Assembly (NCBI GenBank): GCA_937907555.1
Contig: CALEST010000086.1
Location: 1-8,943 of the forward strand
Direction of reading: 5' to 3'
Length of the DNA: 8,943 nucleotides
Origin: an uncultured Sediminibacterium sp.
GTDB lineage: Bacteria > Bacteroidota > Bacteroidia > Chitinophagales > Chitinophagaceae
Position 1 is the stretch's first letter, and each line of letters starts with the position of its first letter. Shown piece after piece: positions 5,870 to 8,943 of the stretch. Under the pieces are notes generated by a model. The model searched no databases and was not told the DNA's origin. It saw nothing but the letters and a program-made list of their open reading frames with translations. The translations under genes and the position numbers were made by a program.

Positions 5870-7207
5870 CTATTCTTTCGTTTCGTCAACTATATCATGA
5901 ATAGCTTTGTCTAAATTCAAAGCAGCAATTTCAATCTGGGTATATAAATGGCTTTTTTCCTCCATAGAAACACTTTCCATTTTGATGATATTGATAAGTC
6001 CAAGGATATCTGTTAAAGGACCTCTTGCCTGATGACTTTGGTTCCAGGCAATTTTTTTTAGCTTTTCTCTTGTTGCTTTTTGAGCTGTAATATCTGTTTT
6101 GATACTTAAAAATCTTCTGACAATTCCCTGTGAGTCTTTAACTGGAGATATAATGGCTTCCTCCCAGTATAACTCTCCATTTTTCTTTTTATTCTGAAAC
6201 TCTCCCTTCCAGGAGTTACCAGATTTAATGGTTTCCCATAATTCTTCATAAGTTGCAAGTGCAGTATTACCAGACTGAATAAATCGTAAATTTCTGCCAA
6301 TACATTCTTCTTTTGTATACCCTGAATGCTTGAAAAAATAACTGTTCGCATACTCAAGATTTCCATCCGTATCGGTAATCAAAATGCTGGTAGAACTTTG
6401 TTCAACTGCCAATGAAAGTTGGTGTATTCTTTCTTCTTTTACTTTACGGTCTGTTATATTAGAAGAAACCACAATGAATTTTTTAATTGGGGAGCTATTG
6501 TCTTCAATAGGAGCAACCGATAGTTCAAACCAGAAATGACCAGCTGGCAATAAAAGGTCATACTGCTGACCAGAGGAAAATCCCTTTTCTTTAGTTTCGG
6601 CCAAGGCGGCATCCATAACAGCAGACGCTTCGCCTGGAATGATATCTGAATATTTTTTACCAATAAATACTTCAGGTGGCGCAGCAAGTATATCTTTTAC
6701 ACTGGAGTGATATTCATAAATAATTTTGTCGCTCCCAATTACAAAAATCAAATCGGGAATGGCTTTTAAAATAGCATCCTGCTTTTTCATCAAAGCAGTA
6801 ATTTTTTCCAGGTCTAATTTCTGTTTGGTAACATCCGTGCTAAATCCATACCAGGTAATAGAACCATCTTCCAGTTTTTCAGGGGAAGAGCGGGTAAAAA
6901 CCCATTGAACCGGGCGGCCAGGAATTAATATTCTTGCTTCCAGTGCAAAATCGGTAAGCTCTTTTGCTGACTTTTCTATGGCTTCCAGAATTTTTGGCTG
7001 ATCTTCCGGGTGCATGACTTTTACAATCGGCTCAAAACTTTCTTTTACATCTTCTGGCTTGCAACCAAAAATATTTTCAATACCCTTGGAAGCAATCGGC
7101 ACATAGTAAGACCCATCCGGCCTTCTCGTAAATTGAAAGATAAGGTCTGGTAAATGGTAAGAGAGTTTTCTGAACTCGTCTTCATTCCTATTTTCAGAAG
7201 ATATCAT
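5870..7207 (-). CDS. triple-PAS sensor protein ending in a histidine-kinase dimerisation domain, no ATPase domain
   Basis: A 445-residue soluble protein with no membrane segment or signal peptide. Three PAS domains follow in order: about 14-130 (PAS_3-like, ending WYGFSTDVTKQK), 142-255 (ending VVSSNITDRK) and 262-378 (ending SIKTDITAQK). The third has the S-box run GRNLRFIQSGNT (304-315), as in redox- or LOV-type PAS domains, but with Leu where a LOV domain has its flavin-reactive Cys. Residues 379-445 form a HisKA-like helical hairpin with H-box NQSHQARGPL: His392, Arg395 and Pro397 match, while the usual acidic residue after the His is Gln393. The protein ends there, with no N, G1 or G2 box and no response regulator nearby. 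Such endings recur in Bacteroidota, so this is probably a natural form and not a truncation; ade begins 11 bases later, leaving no room for a lost domain. It may act by dimerising with another kinase. Signal and partner unknown. Confidence 0.85.
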   Translation of the reverse strand: MISSENRNEDEFRKLSYHLPDLIFQFTRRPDGSYYVPIASKGIENIFGCKPEDVKESFEPIVKVMHPEDQPKILEAIEKSAKELTDFALEARILIPGRPVQWVFTRSSPEKLEDGSITWYGFSTDVTKQKLDLEKITALMKKQDAILKAIPDLIFVIGSDKIIYEYHSSVKDILAAPPEVFIGKKYSDIIPGEASAVMDAALAETKEKGFSSGQQYDLLLPAGHFWFELSVAPIEDNSSPIKKFIVVSSNITDRKVKEERIHQLSLAVEQSSTSILITDTDGNLEYANSYFFKHSGYTKEECIGRNLRFIQSGNTALATYEELWETIKSGNSWKGEFQNKKKNGELYWEEAIISPVKDSQGIVRRFLSIKTDITAQKATREKLKKIAWNQSHQARGPLTDILGLINIIKMESVSMEEKSHLYTQIEIAALNLDKAIHDIVDETKE

Positions 7208-7266
7208 GAATCCAACGTCAATTGTATTATGAAATTACAGTAATTTAACTGTCTTAATCTAATGCA
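7208..7266. promoter_or_regulatory. divergent intergenic region with a short inverted repeat
   Basis: These 59 bases separate the divergent PAS and beta-propeller genes and must hold both promoters unless transcription comes from within a gene. An inverted repeat ACAGT (7237-7241), six bases, ACTGT (7248-7252) sits centrally and could be an operator. Reading plus, TTG at 7222-7224 and TAATTTAA at 7241-7248 loosely resemble the Bacteroidota -33 TTG and -7 TAnnTTTG elements, with two mismatches in the latter. That is suggestive only. Confidence 0.35.
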
Positions 7267-8943
7267 ATGAGAAAAATCCTATCGATTCTTGTTTTATCTA
7301 TATGCTGCCTTCAGGTACAGGCACAGAAAAAGGAGAGAGTAAAACAAGTGGCTATCCCCAAAGAAGATGTTTCGGATCAGTTATTATCAAAAGTAAAATA
7401 TCGCTCTATAGGGCCATACCGTGGAGGCAGAAGTGCGGCAGTAGCAGGCAGTTATAAAAACAGAACAACTTTTTATTTTGGTGCAACCGGGGGCGGGGTA
7501 TGGAAAACAACCGACGGTGGAAGTAACTGGAAAAATATTTCAGATAAATATTTCGGGGGTACTATTGGAGCGGTAGCCGTAGCACCCAGTGATGAATCTG
7601 TAGTTTATGTGGGTGAGGGCGAAAATACCATGCGGGGTAATGTTGCTGAGGGATTGGGTGGCATATGGCGCAGTGCAGATGCGGGAAGAACCTGGAAGAA
7701 TATCGGCTTAAACGATAGCAGACATATTATCCGTTTGATTGTACACCCAAGAGATCCGAACACTGTTTGGGCGGCTGTAATGGGTCATCTCTTTGGACCC
7801 AATGAGGAGAGAGGGGTTTATAAAACTACAGATGGAGGAAAAACATGGAAAAGAACCTTATATATCAACAATCAAACAGGCGCATCCGACCTGGTAATGG
7901 AGCCCGGCAATCCCGATGTATTTTATGCGGGTATGTGGAGAGTGATCAGAACTCCGCACAGTATGGAAAGTGGTGGCGAAGGAAGTGGATTGTATAAGAG
8001 TACCGATGGAGGAGAAACCTGGGAACCTTTGATTAATAAAAAAGGAATGCCCAAGGGATTATGGGGAATTGTAGGTGTTGCTGTTGCTCCATCCAATCCC
8101 GAGAAAGTATATGCAATTATTGAAAACGCCAATGGGGGTTTATTTAAAAGTGAAGATGCCGGAGAAACCTGGACATTAACCAGTAACGATAATAATATTC
8201 GTCAGCGTGCCTGGTATTATACCAAAGTGTATGTTGATCCAAAGAATGAAAACCTGGTGTATTGTCCCAACGTGAATTTTATGAAGAGCACCGATGGCGG
8301 AAGAACCTTCCAATCTGTCAATACACCTCATGGCGATCACCACGATTTATGGATTGATCCGGAAGATGGTAAGCGAATGATTGTAGCAGATGATGGTGGA
8401 GCACAGGTAAGTTTTGATGGAGGTAATAACTGGAGTACCATGGATAATCAACCTACTGGCCAGTTTTACAGAGTAACTACCGATAATGCAGTGCCATACA
8501 GAATTTTAGGTGCGCAACAGGACAATACAACTGTTCGTATTAAAAGCAGAACCAGTGGCTCAGGTATCACAGCCAGAGACTGGGATGTAACTGCGGGCTC
8601 TGAAAGTGGTCATGTAGTTGCCGATCCGCTGAATCCTGAGATTGTTTATGGGGGTAATTACGGAGGATATTTGGCAAGACTGGATCACAGAACGGGAGAG
8701 AACAGAGCCATCAATGTATGGCCCGACAATCCAATGGGTGCAGGTGCTGATGTATTGAAGTATCGCTTTCAGTGGAACTTCCCCATCTTTTTCTCACCAC
8801 ACAATCCAAAGCGTTTATACACTGCAGGCAATCATTTATTTGTAACAGAGAATGAAGGTCAGAGCTGGGAAATGATTAGTCCGGATTTAACAACCAATGA
8901 CAAAACCAAACAAGGACCCAGTGGCGGACCCATTACCAAGGAT
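7267..8943 (+). CDS. exported beta-propeller protein with Asp-box (BNR) repeats, sortilin/VPS10-like; 3' end outside window
   Basis: The frame is open from the ATG at 7267 to the window edge (559 codons, no stop). A signal peptide (residues 1 to about 19, MRKILSILVL...VQA) predicts export; it lacks a proper lipobox despite the two cysteines. Asp-box motifs, each a bladed-propeller turn, occur at 81-88 (TTDGGSNW), 136-143 (SADAGRTW), 187-194 (TTDGGKTW), 245-252 (STDGGETW), 295-302 (SEDAGETW), 341-348 (STDGGRTF) and 382-389 (SFDGGNNW), with a degenerate one at 527-534 (TENEGQSW). Other family marks are RSIGPYRGGR (46-55), HGDHHDLWIDP (355-365) and ESGHVVADPLNPE (446-458). These proteins, often about 1000 residues, are commonly named 'glycosyl hydrolase' or 'VPS10 domain-containing', from likeness to GH74 xyloglucanases and sortilin. 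I see no basis here for a specific enzyme activity. A C-terminal type IX sorting domain could lie beyond the window. Confidence 0.87.
   Translation, partial: MRKILSILVLSICCLQVQAQKKERVKQVAIPKEDVSDQLLSKVKYRSIGPYRGGRSAAVAGSYKNRTTFYFGATGGGVWKTTDGGSNWKNISDKYFGGTIGAVAVAPSDESVVYVGEGENTMRGNVAEGLGGIWRSADAGRTWKNIGLNDSRHIIRLIVHPRDPNTVWAAVMGHLFGPNEERGVYKTTDGGKTWKRTLYINNQTGASDLVMEPGNPDVFYAGMWRVIRTPHSMESGGEGSGLYKSTDGGETWEPLINKKGMPKGLWGIVGVAVAPSNPEKVYAIIENANGGLFKSEDAGETWTLTSNDNNIRQRAWYYTKVYVDPKNENLVYCPNVNFMKSTDGGRTFQSVNTPHGDHHDLWIDPEDGKRMIVADDGGAQVSFDGGNNWSTMDNQPTGQFYRVTTDNAVPYRILGAQQDNTTVRIKSRTSGSGITARDWDVTAGSESGHVVADPLNPEIVYGGNYGGYLARLDHRTGENRAINVWPDNPMGAGADVLKYRFQWNFPIFFSPHNPKRLYTAGNHLFVTENEGQSWEMISPDLTTNDKTKQGPSGGPITKD

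Noticed and set aside
6106..6687. Minus-strand alternative frames 6106-6366 and 6454-6687 inside the PAS gene
   Set aside because: They lie in a shifted frame of an intact PAS gene and match nothing; no frameshift is needed to explain the main protein.
7923..8132. Minus-strand open frame opposite the propeller gene
   Set aside because: The plus frame runs unbroken for 559 codons with regular Asp boxes; the antisense frame is a by-product of those repeats.

Overview
The window looks like ordinary chromosome from a member of the Bacteroidota, probably the Chitinophagaceae or a close relative. The main evidence is a PorP/SprF-family protein (type IX secretion and gliding, essentially confined to this phylum), the Bacteroidota-type PAS protein ending in a bare histidine-kinase dimerisation domain, the EI24-domain membrane protein beside a short RsmI-like methylase, and the near absence of Shine-Dalgarno sequences before the genes. 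Base composition is moderately AT-rich and even. I see no tRNA, rRNA, insertion sequence, integrase, CRISPR array or phage gene. The family-level placement is an inference from gene style, not a measurement.

Layout. (a) Positions 2-830, plus strand: the 3' end of an M28-type zinc exopeptidase gene, then after one base a small single-pass membrane protein gene. A good intrinsic terminator follows at 872-904, lying inside the 3' end of the converging minus-strand gene. (b) Positions 851-7207, minus strand: six genes read right to left with short gaps. They encode a triple-PAS sensor, adenine deaminase (ade), uracil phosphoribosyltransferase (upp), a PorP/SprF outer-membrane protein, an EI24-domain membrane protein and a short RsmI-like SAM methylase. 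Gaps are 11, 41, 72 and 34 bases, then an 8-base overlap, so much or all of the block could be co-transcribed. The 72-base gap before porP is the likeliest internal break. (c) Positions 7208-7266: a 59-base divergent intergenic region with a small inverted repeat. (d) Position 7267 to the window end, plus strand: an exported beta-propeller protein with repeated Asp-box motifs, cut by the window edge after 559 codons.

How the genes relate. ade and upp are adjacent nucleobase-salvage genes (adenine to hypoxanthine, uracil to UMP). The PAS protein directly upstream is a soluble cytoplasmic sensor without a kinase ATP-binding domain; any link to salvage is conjecture. The two flanking plus-strand genes handle extracytoplasmic substrates (peptidase, exported propeller). 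I found no convincing undescribed system. The points most worth a second look are the PAS protein with no catalytic domain and a changed H-box, the perfect Shine-Dalgarno before porP in a phylum that seldom uses one, and the plus-strand terminator embedded in the end of the opposing gene.
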